DNA of 64,000 bases from Niabella pedocola. GTDB lineage: Bacteria > Bacteroidota > Bacteroidia > Chitinophagales > Chitinophagaceae. Below, one piece after another: positions 16,049 through 25,593 of the stretch; positions within the stretch are counted from its first letter, which is position 1; each line of letters opens with the position of its first letter. The stretch is taken from contig NZ_JAJNEC010000005.1 of the NCBI RefSeq assembly GCF_021044425.1, positions 558,001 to 622,000 of the forward strand, in the 5' to 3' direction. The notes beneath the pieces were generated by a model. That model was not told the origin of the DNA, did not search any database, and saw nothing but the letters and a program-made list of their open reading frames with translations. Both the position numbers and the translations under genes were made by a program.

Positions 16049-17486
16049 TATCCATCATCAACTCCTGGCAGCGGGAGCGGCATCCCTGCTGGCCATTGGC
16101 TGTGCTGTTCCTAAAACAACGGCGATCAAGCAGGCGGCACCGCTTCCGGAACATTATACAACCAACACCGGAGACAGCCTATCTGTTGCCCGGCTGCAAT
16201 TCAGGGATTTCTTCAGCGACAAACCCCTGGCAACGCTCATTGATCAGGTACTGGCCAGTAATATCGACGGACAGATCGCCGCCGCACAGATAAAAATTGC
16301 AGAGGCCTACCTGGAAGCCCGGAGAGCCGCCCTGCTTCCTTCCGTTACGGCCGGCCTGCGTGCCTCCGGCACACATTATGGCAAGCATACCATGGAAGGT
16401 GTGGGCAACTTCGACACCAATCTGTCGCCCAATATCGACAACAGCCAGCGTATTCCTACCGTTATCACTCCCGATTACTGGCTGGGATTAAGCGCCTCCT
16501 GGGAGATTGACCTCTGGGGCAAACTCGGCAACCTGCAACACGCAGCCCGGGAACGGTTCCTCGCCACCCGGCAGGGCCGGGACCTGTTAACAGCCGCGCT
16601 GATCACACATACGGCCACCCTTTATTATGAATTGATCATGCTGGATAAAGAAGTGGCCATCCTGATTGAAAATATCGCCTTGCAGGAACGCGCACTTGAA
16701 ATCGTAAAGATCCATAAAGAGGTAGGACGGGCAACGGAACTTGCAGTACAGCAATTTGATGCCCAGCTTGCCAATACGAGGGCAGCGCTTTACAGCGTAC
16801 AGCAGCAAACCACCGCCACCGAAAATCAATTGCTGGAGCTTACGGGCAGTTATACCGGCACCATTGAACGCAGTGCATCCATTGATATAAAGGCCATTCA
16901 TTACCTGGCAGCGCACGGCCATCCGCAGCAGTTACTGCAATACCGTCCTGATATCCGCGCTGCCTATCATGAACTTCAGGCAAGTCATGCGGATGCACAG
17001 GCCGCGCGTGCCGCATTTTTCCCTTCCGTAACCCTGGCAGCTACCGCCGGGTTGCAATCGTTCAATGCAGCAAAGCTGTTGAACCCCACATCGATCGCTA
17101 CCCAGCTGCTGGGGGGCATCACAGCACCCGTATTCCAGAAAAAACAATTAAAGGCTTCATTCAACATTGCCACAGCCGAGCAGGAGATCGCCTTTCTGAA
17201 TTACCAGAAAACCATCAACAAGGCCTTCCAGGAAGTAAGAACGTTATTGAATTATATAGACCAGAATAAAAAGATTCTGGCCGAAAAAAACAAGGAGGTG
17301 GAAGCACTCGACAAAGGCATCGAAGTTTCAAATGACCTGTATGTAACCGCCTATGCCTCTTACCTGGAGATCATTGCTGCACAGAAAAGCAAGATCACCG
17401 CAGACCTCGACCTGATCAAAGCAGAAAGGGATCAGGCGCATGTGCTCATCCAACTATATAAGGCATTGGGAGGAGGTGCCGGGTAA
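16038..17486 (+). CDS. Outer membrane efflux channel lipoprotein (OprM/NodT type)
   Basis: This 482-residue TolC-like protein has a lipobox ending at Cys22 (LAIGC) and the two OEP repeats with long helices, including LRASGTHYG, WEIDLWGKLGNLQHAARERFLATRQG and the second repeat's YRPDIRAAYHELQASHADAQAARAAFFPSVTLAATAG. These are classical for the NodT/OprM branch. It forms the exit duct for the pump upstream. I chose ATG 16038, which begins the signal peptide; the reading frame opens earlier inside the pump gene. It converges with the GH106-like gene with only 5 bp between the stops. Confidence 0.94.
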   Translation: MKINIHHQLLAAGAASLLAIGCAVPKTTAIKQAAPLPEHYTTNTGDSLSVARLQFRDFFSDKPLATLIDQVLASNIDGQIAAAQIKIAEAYLEARRAALLPSVTAGLRASGTHYGKHTMEGVGNFDTNLSPNIDNSQRIPTVITPDYWLGLSASWEIDLWGKLGNLQHAARERFLATRQGRDLLTAALITHTATLYYELIMLDKEVAILIENIALQERALEIVKIHKEVGRATELAVQQFDAQLANTRAALYSVQQQTTATENQLLELTGSYTGTIERSASIDIKAIHYLAAHGHPQQLLQYRPDIRAAYHELQASHADAQAARAAFFPSVTLAATAGLQSFNAAKLLNPTSIATQLLGGITAPVFQKKQLKASFNIATAEQEIAFLNYQKTINKAFQEVRTLLNYIDQNKKILAEKNKEVEALDKGIEVSNDLYVTAYASYLEIIAAQKSKITADLDLIKAERDQAHVLIQLYKALGGGAG

Positions 17487-17491
17487 ACACA

Positions 17492-20400
17492 TCAGGTAAA
17501 CGCGGTAATTGCTACCGGTCCTAACAACCCGGAAGGCAACAGCGGATCTTCTTTTTTAAACGCGATATTGGTCTTGGTTCTCCGCTGTTCGGGTGCCAGC
17601 GCCACATCCCCGATCAGCCGGTTGGGCCAGAGATTGATCACTTCAATACGGAGATCATTGACACCGCGTTTCAATTTACCGGTCACTTCCACCCGCCAGG
17701 GCGCTGTCCATACAATGCCCAGGTCTGCACCGTTCAGCCAAACCCGGCAGATGTTTTTTACAACACCCAGTTCCAGGAATACGGATCCGGCGGGCAGAAC
17801 ATCATGAAAAGAAAACGGTTTACGATAAACCGCTTTTCCCGAGTAATAGCGAATGCCGGGATCCGGGTGCGTGCTCCAATCCTGCAGGGTATCAAAACGA
17901 ATGGCCGCAGGTCCGCCCCATTCGGGGTTAAACTGCAGTTCCCAGGGACCCGTAAGCTCCTGAACCCGCCGAAAGGATCCGGTCGGCTGCCATACATTGG
18001 GCGAGCTCGCCAAAAGTCCTTTAGCCTTTACCTTCGGGAACACAACAAATACAGACTGGAACACATCCAGGCTCAGCGCTATTCTGGTACGCCCGTTTTC
18101 CTGCCGGTACAACGGGATGCATCGCTTTCCTGATACCGGATCCCAGAGTTCCGGCTGACGCCCGCTTACACGGAACAGGCAATCGCTTTGTATGCTTTCT
18201 TTTTTCCGGTTGGTGATAAAATAGATCTCGGCGTCTTCCGTGGTACGATGGATAAAATCGATCCAGGCATTATTATTGGCAGCCTCAAAATCCGGCATAC
18301 AGCCGGTATCTTTTAATACCGTGCGTATGGATCCGGGATAAAACAGGCGTCCTTTGCCAATGCCTATACCCTTATCGCCTGCAGGTGTTTTCCATAATTC
18401 TTTTGACAGCTGTTGAATTAGGTTATCGCATTGCGGATAATTAGTTAAACCGGTGTCGGTTTCCGGTGGTGCTCCCATTACCAGAGCGCCTTGTTCCAGA
18501 AGCGTCTTTATTTTTTTCAAAACGGCTACCGGCATACGGCTACTTTCCGGCAATACGAGCATGCGGTATTGCATCCCATCGGGCAGTACCAGGTTGCCAC
18601 CGCGCACCCGCAACCGCTCCAGCAATACTTCGGTATTGCACACATCATAATCATATCCCTTGCCCAGTGCAGCAGGTATATGTTTTTGCGCCACAAGATT
18701 GGGAGCAATATCCCCGTTATAGAACAACACGTCGGCTACAAAATGCCCCGCCCGCAATAAATGCTGACTGCGTGCCACATATGAAAAGAAGGGCGCGGAA
18801 AATTCCCACCAGGTTACATTGGGATTAAAATGCGTACCGGCACCATACTCGTAACCCGGCAATCCATCCCTGGGTCTGGTGGCCGTAGACGTATGGATCA
18901 TAATGCGGTTGATGCCCTCACAAAAAGCCCGGTCCAGTGCCTGCTTCAGGGAGCCGGGGTAATCCGTCCAGTGCCGGAAACTGGTAAAAGCCTCTGCAGA
19001 CACTAGTTTCCGGCCATAGATATGGGCGGCGGAGGCCACCATCTTTGTTACCTTATTCTGTCCGAAATCCAACCGCGATACCCCATAGGATTTATCATCG
19101 GTAAGATTCTCCTGGTCTTCATGTTTCGGTGCCAGCCAGAATTCACCTGCAGGCAGATCGCTGCGGCCCAGGTTTTTTAATCCGTCGATACAAATTGTTC
19201 CCGACCGGCTGGGACCGGCGGCTTCGTTTTGTACCAGCATACCCTGCTGGTGGCAAAGCGCTGCAAAATACCCATAATGTTCATCGGCCATGCAGTCGGC
19301 AATGGTACGGCGGTAATCATTTAAAAACCGGTCAGATATATCAGCGCTGCCGATCAGATAACCCGATAATACCGGCAGGTAGGGCGTGGCATCGTAGCCG
19401 CGATAGTGCCGGAATTTTTCAAGGATCTGCGGGGTCCAGTTAGGGAATCCGTCCTCAAAACTATCATCGCAAAAATAGGCCGGCTTCGCCCCCACTTTTG
19501 CGGCCTCCTCAATGAATATTTTTCCCAGGTGTGCAAACTGAAGCTCCACTCCTTTTTTATCAAACCAGTCAATGGACAATCCGTCCGCCTCCGGCTGCGC
19601 AATCATCAGCTTCGATCCCGTCATCCGGTGTCCCGTACGTACAACCGTCCAGGTGCCCGGCGGCACCTCCCAACGCAATTGGCCGGTTGCGTCCATCTTT
19701 CCTGTAAGATCAATGACATCTGATAAAGGAACAGCGGCATCGTTCGTGTTGTTGCTCCAGGGTGTTTGAACAGGATCTGTGATCTCGAATGATTTTGCAA
19801 AATTACTGGCGTCTTTCCGGTTGGTTTTTGCTTCCAGTAACGTTGCATGGCTGCCCGTTATTTTGTGTTCCTTTCCTGAAGTACGGATGGCCACAACCGA
19901 CGTATCCCGGTAATCCAGCCGGGTTAAAGGAAGATCAATATACTCCTTATACCCGGGCGGGTTAAATACTTTATCATACCCCACCCGGTTGCCCGGCAGC
20001 GGCACCTTTCCATTAAATTGCTGTGGACCTTTGAGTTCCATGGTGGATTGCAGGTACCAGCGTCCGGAATTTTCCGGTTGGATCCAGGGACCGCCCATAC
20101 ACCAGCCTGAGCTGAGATTAATACCTACTTCGATATTGAGGCGTTTGGCCTCTTTCATGGCAAAGCGATAGAGCGCCTTCCATTCTTCTGAAAGGAATGC
20201 AGCCCCTTTCGGGATGCGCGCACCACCAAGTCCGTCAGACGAATTCACCATTAGTACACCACCCATACCCTTTGCCTTAAATGCTTCCAGGTCTCTCCGG
20301 ATCCCCTCCTCGTCCACCAACCCGTTAAACCACCACCAGTAGCAGGAAGAACGGGCCGTTTCAGGTGGGTGCACAAAACTTTTAAACAAAGCATCGTCTG

Positions 20401-20503
20401 TACTGGTACCGCTCATGGCAACCAGTGGCAGCGGATGTACGAACACCGTGTGAAAACCTGCCAGCCCGCTGATCTTTAGAAAACTTCTTCTTTTTAAAGA
20501 CAT
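17492..20503 (-). CDS. GH106-like glycosyl hydrolase (putative alpha-L-rhamnosidase)
   Basis: This 1003-residue enzyme resembles GH106 and related large hydrolases. It starts with a Tat-type leader (KRRSFLKISGLAGF). Residues 50-100 contain the SSCYWWWFNGLVDEEGIRRDLEAFKAKGMGGVLMVNS block of the (beta/alpha)8 barrel, and the central region has KLVSAEAFTSFRHWTDYPGSLKQALDRAFCEGINRIMIH. The C-terminal 150 residues form a galactose-binding-like sandwich (GPWELQF, VWLNGADLGIVWTAPWRVEV, WPNRLIGD). It probably removes L-rhamnose from pectic or surface glycans in the periplasm. The length fits the family. Confidence 0.85.
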   Translation of the reverse strand: MSLKRRSFLKISGLAGFHTVFVHPLPLVAMSGTSTDDALFKSFVHPPETARSSCYWWWFNGLVDEEGIRRDLEAFKAKGMGGVLMVNSSDGLGGARIPKGAAFLSEEWKALYRFAMKEAKRLNIEVGINLSSGWCMGGPWIQPENSGRWYLQSTMELKGPQQFNGKVPLPGNRVGYDKVFNPPGYKEYIDLPLTRLDYRDTSVVAIRTSGKEHKITGSHATLLEAKTNRKDASNFAKSFEITDPVQTPWSNNTNDAAVPLSDVIDLTGKMDATGQLRWEVPPGTWTVVRTGHRMTGSKLMIAQPEADGLSIDWFDKKGVELQFAHLGKIFIEEAAKVGAKPAYFCDDSFEDGFPNWTPQILEKFRHYRGYDATPYLPVLSGYLIGSADISDRFLNDYRRTIADCMADEHYGYFAALCHQQGMLVQNEAAGPSRSGTICIDGLKNLGRSDLPAGEFWLAPKHEDQENLTDDKSYGVSRLDFGQNKVTKMVASAAHIYGRKLVSAEAFTSFRHWTDYPGSLKQALDRAFCEGINRIMIHTSTATRPRDGLPGYEYGAGTHFNPNVTWWEFSAPFFSYVARSQHLLRAGHFVADVLFYNGDIAPNLVAQKHIPAALGKGYDYDVCNTEVLLERLRVRGGNLVLPDGMQYRMLVLPESSRMPVAVLKKIKTLLEQGALVMGAPPETDTGLTNYPQCDNLIQQLSKELWKTPAGDKGIGIGKGRLFYPGSIRTVLKDTGCMPDFEAANNNAWIDFIHRTTEDAEIYFITNRKKESIQSDCLFRVSGRQPELWDPVSGKRCIPLYRQENGRTRIALSLDVFQSVFVVFPKVKAKGLLASSPNVWQPTGSFRRVQELTGPWELQFNPEWGGPAAIRFDTLQDWSTHPDPGIRYYSGKAVYRKPFSFHDVLPAGSVFLELGVVKNICRVWLNGADLGIVWTAPWRVEVTGKLKRGVNDLRIEVINLWPNRLIGDVALAPEQRRTKTNIAFKKEDPLLPSGLLGPVAITAFT

Positions 20504-20530
20504 TGTTATTTAGATTGAGGCGTATAAACG

Positions 20531-20606
20531 AATACCGGGTATCGGTTCCCGGATGCCTGATACAGGTACGCTGCACGGCATACCGGATACCAGATCTGTA
20601 CAGATC
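20531..20606. repeat. TACCGG/GATACC-rich repeat tract ending in a 14-bp palindrome
   Basis: The gap between the GH106-like gene and the lipoprotein gene is made of interleaved ATACCGGGTATC, TTCCCGGATGCC and CATACCGGATACC units. It ends in a perfect palindrome GATCTGTACAGATC at 20593-20606, upstream of the GH106-like gene on its strand. Confidence 0.5.
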
Positions 20607-20630
20607 CTTTAGGATTGCATAAAACAACTG

Positions 20631-21821
20631 TTATTTCACTTCTTCAAACGGAGCGGCATCCTGCCCCGTCCAGCGATACAACCGGAGATCACAATATTGT
20701 TTTTTGCCCTTAGTGATCCCGTTTTGAGAAATATAAAAATACCCATTACCCAATGCATGCAAACCGGTAGCCCCCCAGGGGTAGTACCAGCCATACACAC
20801 CCGTTTTTTGATCATAGTTGCCGGCCGTGGCCAATTGCAGCACCCGGCCCTTTTCCCCGCTGTCAAATCCCTTTAGTACCTGTAACACCGGGCCTTTAGT
20901 GCCATCTATTGCAAACAGGCTGTAATTGGGAAACGCTGCCTTTTTCCCGGCATAAACAGCCGCAAACCAATACCCTGTGTTTGCATCGTATTCTAAATTC
21001 TGAATTCCATAAGAACTGTTCCCCGTATAAATAAAATACTTGTTCAGCGGTTGCGCCGGTCCTGTTTTATTAAATCCATTTTGCAACAGCGGGCGTTCGT
21101 ACTGTCGGAGGCTGTTGGCATCGTATTGCAGGATCACCTGGTAATCATTGTCGGTGCGGGCAGTGTCGCCGTATATGCCATACGCCAGGTTCAAAAAGTT
21201 CCTGCCCTGTTTTTGTCCAAACTGAGGACCAAATGCAATACCATCGATTCCACTGCATCCGTACCGGTGTTCCACCTGCTTACCCCGGTTCATTACGGTT
21301 GCCTTATAATCATCGGCCACTTCTTTCAGATATACCGTATGAATGATATCATCTTTTTCTGCGCTCATACCCGGCCGGGTGATCTTTTCCCCGTCGAAAA
21401 TGGCAATATAAAAAGAGCTTTCTTCACCCGGATTTTTTGCAGCGGTTCCAAGCCCCTTTAAGATCCCTTTACCGATGTTGTCATTTTTGTACTCCAGCGA
21501 AGCATAGATCCGTCCGTCGTCGGGGTTCACATCCAAACAGCCAAGATGCCCGATAAACCCGTCTACACTTCCAATAACCTCACCTTTTAGATTGGTCTTT
21601 ACCAGGCTTGTTGTAAATGAAAAATATACATAGCCCCTTTTAATATCAACCACCACACCCTGTACATGGAAGTTGCCTTCCTCCCGGTAAATGCGGCGGG
21701 GAAGATCCTTTATTGAAAATGCTTCCTTTCCGCTTTCGGAGGACTGCGTTTTCTGAACCGTTTTACAACTCCATAAAACAAAAATGACGAAGCAGAGTGG
21801 CCATGCATTCCGGATATTCAT
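20631..21821 (-). CDS. Lipoprotein of unknown function (beta-propeller-like)
   Basis: This is a 396-residue lipoprotein with its lipobox at Cys19 (VLWSC). The body is repetitive in a way that suggests a beta propeller: GNFHVQGVVVDIKRGYVYFSFTTSLVKTNLKGEVIGS, then GCLDVNPDDGRIYASLEYKN, then YANTGYWFAAVYAG-like blocks. Proteins of this look bind or sense glycans or ligands at the surface, but I do not recognise a named family. I chose the ATG at 21821 because it directly precedes the signal peptide; the frame remains open to 21890. It is 127 bp upstream of the GH106-like gene on the same strand and may be cotranscribed. Confidence 0.7.
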   Translation of the reverse strand: MNIRNAWPLCFVIFVLWSCKTVQKTQSSESGKEAFSIKDLPRRIYREEGNFHVQGVVVDIKRGYVYFSFTTSLVKTNLKGEVIGSVDGFIGHLGCLDVNPDDGRIYASLEYKNDNIGKGILKGLGTAAKNPGEESSFYIAIFDGEKITRPGMSAEKDDIIHTVYLKEVADDYKATVMNRGKQVEHRYGCSGIDGIAFGPQFGQKQGRNFLNLAYGIYGDTARTDNDYQVILQYDANSLRQYERPLLQNGFNKTGPAQPLNKYFIYTGNSSYGIQNLEYDANTGYWFAAVYAGKKAAFPNYSLFAIDGTKGPVLQVLKGFDSGEKGRVLQLATAGNYDQKTGVYGWYYPWGATGLHALGNGYFYISQNGITKGKKQYCDLRLYRWTGQDAAPFEEVK

Positions 21822-21997
21822 TGCTATATTGATTATTATTTCGAATCTGAAAATTAAAAGTACTTCCCGGAATCCGCGTCCGGAATACAACTACAATTCA
21901 AAAGGCCATCCGTTTTTCCAAAGTACGCTTCCTGCCGGTGACTATGTGCCTGCGTGATCGCTCCGGTATCAGCCGTGAAGCTCATTTCGGGTAACGG

Positions 21998-22600
21998 CTA
22001 TAATGCCGTTGCATTTAATTTTTTAAGCGTCAATACATCCTTATCATCCAGTTCAAAATAAGATAAGGCGGAATTTTCCATATCGAAGCGACGGTAGTTC
22101 GATAACGGCATGCCCAGTTTTGCCGCCAGGTATAACCGGTTAATACCATTATGCGCCACCACCATTACCAGTTGCCCGTTATGTTTGCGGTGCAGCTCTT
22201 CAAAAAAATCACTCACCCGTCTTACAATTTCACCGCCGGTTTCACCCGTACCGCCGGCTCTTGCCGTTTCAGGGTTGTCCATCCATTGTGTCCAGAATGC
22301 AGGATTTTCCGCATTGAATTCCTCTTTCGTTTTCCCCTCCCACAAGCCGAAATCTGCTTCTATTAACCGTTCGTCGGTGACAACATCCTGATTACCGGAG
22401 GCGATGGCTGCCGTTGTGCGGGCACGTTGCAAAGGCGACGCGTAAACCGCATCCACCGTTACTCCTCTTAGTGCCTCAGACACCTTGGTTGCCTGTGCTA
22501 TTCCTTTTTCTGTAAGTCCGATATCCGTTCTGCCGCAATACCGGTTCCCATCAGCATTATATGCCGTTTCACCATGCCGCAATAAAATCACTTTTAGCAT
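21998..22600 (-). CDS. Histidine phosphatase family protein
   Basis: This 200-residue protein has the phosphohistidine motif LLRHGETAYN (Arg8, His9) and the later catalytic block VVAHNGINRLY, with GLTEKGIAQA and YASPLQRARTTA typical of phosphoglycerate-mutase-like phosphatases such as the alpha-ribazole or fructose-bisphosphatase types. It is cytoplasmic. It lies 105 bp downstream of the two sugar kinases and could dephosphorylate a sugar phosphate of that pathway, which is inference from position only. Confidence 0.88.
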   Translation of the reverse strand: MLKVILLRHGETAYNADGNRYCGRTDIGLTEKGIAQATKVSEALRGVTVDAVYASPLQRARTTAAIASGNQDVVTDERLIEADFGLWEGKTKEEFNAENPAFWTQWMDNPETARAGGTGETGGEIVRRVSDFFEELHRKHNGQLVMVVAHNGINRLYLAAKLGMPLSNYRRFDMENSALSYFELDDKDVLTLKKLNATAL

Positions 22601-22705
22601 CTTTTTTTATTTATACGATCTGAAGTTAGTTTATTTTTTTGCAGAAAATTTCCCGGGAATCATGAAGCCGTTACAGGAACCGGATGGTTCAAAACCGCTT
22701 CACGG

Positions 22706-24148
22706 TTATGCTCCTATAAATTTCCGTTCCTCCATTGCATTCAGGAACCGGCCATATTGATCATCATACGGCTGTTTCAGGCCGGCTCTTGGTGTTACCC
22801 ATTTTTCTGCCTGCGTGAGCGCGGCCGTTGCCTCCGTAATATCATTGAAACAGGTAGTGGACGCCGCAACGATGGCGGCACCTACGGCACCCGATATATA
22901 TTTCATTTTACAAACCGGCTTTTGCAACACATCACTGCGGATCTGTAACCAGGTATCGCTGTTGCTGGCGCCTCCCGCCGTATAAATGGCTTCCACGCCT
23001 TCTCCCGAAAGCGCCTGGATCATTTCATAGGCATACCGTTCCGCAAATGCCACCCCCTCCATGTTGGCAGTGTATAGTATTTCCTTCGTTACAGCATCCG
23101 GCCCAAAGCCCTGCGCTTCCGGCGCCACAAAGGGGAACCGCTCTCCCTTCTGGATCAACGGGTAGGCAATTTGTCCTGTTGGTGTTAAAGCCGCTGCCGC
23201 TTCATTGTAATGTACCAGGTCCGCCTTAAACCCCGCTGAAACCCAGTCTGCACCAATATTTCCTGCGCCGCCTGGCATCCAGTAACCGGCCGGATGCCGG
23301 TGGTTATATAACCGGTTTAACGGATCGTTTATTTCTTTTACAGATACGCCTTTTATAACAAGGGTGGTACCAATGGTCGTATTCCACTGCCCCGGCTTCA
23401 TAGCACCCGACGCCACCTGCGACGCACAGCCATCCGTGATACCGGTAGTAACTGCCACCTGATCCGGAAGCCCCAAACTACGGACCAAACCCGCCGTCAG
23501 TTTTCCGATCACCGTTCCGGATGGCTGTACTTCCTGCAACCATTCTTTTTTTATACCGAGTATATCGCTGATGTAATCCGGCCATTTCAGCAACGACAGA
23601 TCATATCCCGATTTGAGTACATTGGTATAGTCCGTAACATTCCATACATCACACAGCTTACCGGTAATAAAATCTGCGGCATGGATCCATTGAAAAATAT
23701 GCGCGGCTTTTTCCGGGAAGGTTTCAGCAAACCAAACCATTTTGGCCAACCCGGTGGAGGTGCTGAAGCCGGTAAATCCCTGCGGATGGTATTGCTGCGC
23801 CGCAGCCGTACATTTTTTTGCCTGCATACCGGAACGCTGATCACTGTACATAATGGCAGAGTGTAGTGGCCGGTACGCATTGTCCATGGGAACAACCGTA
23901 CCCGAGGTAGAATCAACGGCTATTGCAAGTACCCGGGCCCGTTGTTCCGGCAGCAGCTGACCAACAGCTTTCGCCAGGCACGCCTGGCAGATCGTCCACC
24001 ATTCATCCGGATCCTGCTCCATGCGCAATTGCGGTGACAACGCGAATCCTTGTTCTGCACTGGCCACAATAGTGCCCTTCGTATCCAGCACTACCACACG
24101 CAACCCCTGCGTACCCAGATCAATTCCAATAAAAAATGCACTACTCAT
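22706..24148 (-). CDS. FGGY family carbohydrate kinase (ribulokinase/xylulokinase-like)
   Basis: This 480-residue FGGY kinase has the N-terminal ATP/phosphate motif FFIGIDLGTQGLRVVVLDTKG, the substrate segment AVDSTSGTVVPMD and the second-domain GITDGCASQVASGAMKPGQWNTTIGTTLV block. It ends with YTAGGASNSDTWLQIRSDVLQKPV, part of the adenine-binding half. The short N-terminal pattern resembles the D-ribulose kinase-like branch more than classical XylB, but I cannot name the substrate. It abuts the next kinase gene with no spacing, so the two are surely cotranscribed. Confidence 0.88.
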   Translation of the reverse strand: MSSAFFIGIDLGTQGLRVVVLDTKGTIVASAEQGFALSPQLRMEQDPDEWWTICQACLAKAVGQLLPEQRARVLAIAVDSTSGTVVPMDNAYRPLHSAIMYSDQRSGMQAKKCTAAAQQYHPQGFTGFSTSTGLAKMVWFAETFPEKAAHIFQWIHAADFITGKLCDVWNVTDYTNVLKSGYDLSLLKWPDYISDILGIKKEWLQEVQPSGTVIGKLTAGLVRSLGLPDQVAVTTGITDGCASQVASGAMKPGQWNTTIGTTLVIKGVSVKEINDPLNRLYNHRHPAGYWMPGGAGNIGADWVSAGFKADLVHYNEAAAALTPTGQIAYPLIQKGERFPFVAPEAQGFGPDAVTKEILYTANMEGVAFAERYAYEMIQALSGEGVEAIYTAGGASNSDTWLQIRSDVLQKPVCKMKYISGAVGAAIVAASTTCFNDITEATAALTQAEKWVTPRAGLKQPYDDQYGRFLNAMEERKFIGA

Positions 24149-25591
24149 CTAAAAAATCTTCTTTAATAACTCCCGGTGCGCTTTCCAGCTATCATAAAAA
24201 TGCGTATGCGTTGTTCCTGTAGGCAGCACCTGTTCATATACATCCGTTTGTGCTGTAGCAATGCCCAGCGCCGAATTACAGATCATCATGCCTCCCACAA
24301 CCGAAGCATGCCGGTAATGATCGCGGATACGGACCTCCTTGCCGGTTAAGTCTGCGATAAACTGCCGGAGCATTTTGCTTTCCATACCACCACCGCAGGT
24401 CCAGATATACGATTGCTCATTGGGCGTAACCGAAACCAATGTTTTGTAATTTTCAAAAATACTGCAGGCGATATCCCACAGTGTAGCCCAAACCATACCG
24501 GCCCTGGACAGCTCATGGTTTACCGGTGTGTTGAAAATAAAACCGCCCTTAACCAGGGGCTTTTTTTCATCCGCTACCAACGATCCCAATGAGGCCACAC
24601 ATTGAAAATCCGTAACGGACCGTAGCTCTTCTTCAATGACCTCATAGCCTTCGTTGGGGTAAAATATTTTTTTCAGCCGCTGATAGTTCAACCCGGTCAC
24701 CCCCGCATTCGCTTCCACCATATAGCTATCCGCGTCAATATATCTTCCGGTCCAGGTGCGTTGTTGCGCATCCAGATCATAGGATGCAGACAATTTTATG
24801 ATCGGGGTTGTGGTACCGGACACAATCACCGTATCGCCTGCATGTGCACGGGTGCTAAGTACCGCCAGCTGTGTATCGGCACCACCTACGATCACTTTTG
24901 CCTCCGGATCGATCGACAGGGCTTCAGCAAGCGGCTGTCGGATCTTTCCGAGTATGGTTCCGGAATGCATCAATGGTGGCAATAATGAAAGCGGGAATGA
25001 AAATAATGTGCACAGCGATTCCGACCAGGCCTTTTGGTCCACATCATAGAGTAGGGTTTCGGATGCCTGCGAATGTTCATAGTGCTCCACACCGCAGAAC
25101 ATATATTCGATCCAGTCGCTGATGCTGAGAAACGTATCCAGTTGCTGCCACCATTCCTTTCTGCCTTCCCGCAGTCCAACCAACTTGAATGCAGAAAATA
25201 AAGAAGTGGGATAACGTCCCGCTAACCGGTACACCTGTTCTTTATCGGCAATAAGCGATTCCCAGTCTCGTCCGCGATGATCAATATTCGGCATCCCCAC
25301 AACCGGCTCACCTGCAGGATCCAGTACAACGATCCCCTCGCGCTGGCTGGTTGCCGTAATCGCCAGAATGTGTACGGACCCGGCCTGTTTCAGCGCGGTT
25401 GTGGTCAATTCCAGGATCCGCTCCCATAATACCTGCGGATCAAAATAAATGGAATCCGCGTACCGGGTATCCCGTATGTAGGGAATATCCTCGCGGGCCA
25501 CTCCTAAAACGGCGCCGTTAACGGAGATCACTGCCGCGCGCAGGTTGCCGGTGCCGAAGTCGATGATAAGATGTGCGTTTGTTAAAGCCAT
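24149..25591 (-). CDS. FGGY family kinase, LsrK/YoaC-like
   Basis: This second 480-residue FGGY kinase begins LIIDFGTGNLRAAVISVNGAVLG. Features such as ATSQREGIVVLDPAGEPV, ISDWIEYMFCG, VGGADTQLAVLSTRAHAGDTVIVSGTTTPI recall the autoinducer-2 kinase LsrK and Bacillus YoaC rather than xylulokinase. It follows the 2-hydroxyacid dehydrogenase with a 2-bp gap and precedes the other kinase with none. An LsrK-like role is only one option, since no other lsr gene is present; a sugar-acid or polyol substrate is equally likely. Confidence 0.85.
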   Translation of the reverse strand: MALTNAHLIIDFGTGNLRAAVISVNGAVLGVAREDIPYIRDTRYADSIYFDPQVLWERILELTTTALKQAGSVHILAITATSQREGIVVLDPAGEPVVGMPNIDHRGRDWESLIADKEQVYRLAGRYPTSLFSAFKLVGLREGRKEWWQQLDTFLSISDWIEYMFCGVEHYEHSQASETLLYDVDQKAWSESLCTLFSFPLSLLPPLMHSGTILGKIRQPLAEALSIDPEAKVIVGGADTQLAVLSTRAHAGDTVIVSGTTTPIIKLSASYDLDAQQRTWTGRYIDADSYMVEANAGVTGLNYQRLKKIFYPNEGYEVIEEELRSVTDFQCVASLGSLVADEKKPLVKGGFIFNTPVNHELSRAGMVWATLWDIACSIFENYKTLVSVTPNEQSYIWTCGGGMESKMLRQFIADLTGKEVRIRDHYRHASVVGGMMICNSALGIATAQTDVYEQVLPTGTTHTHFYDSWKAHRELLKKIF

Positions 25592-25593
25592 TG

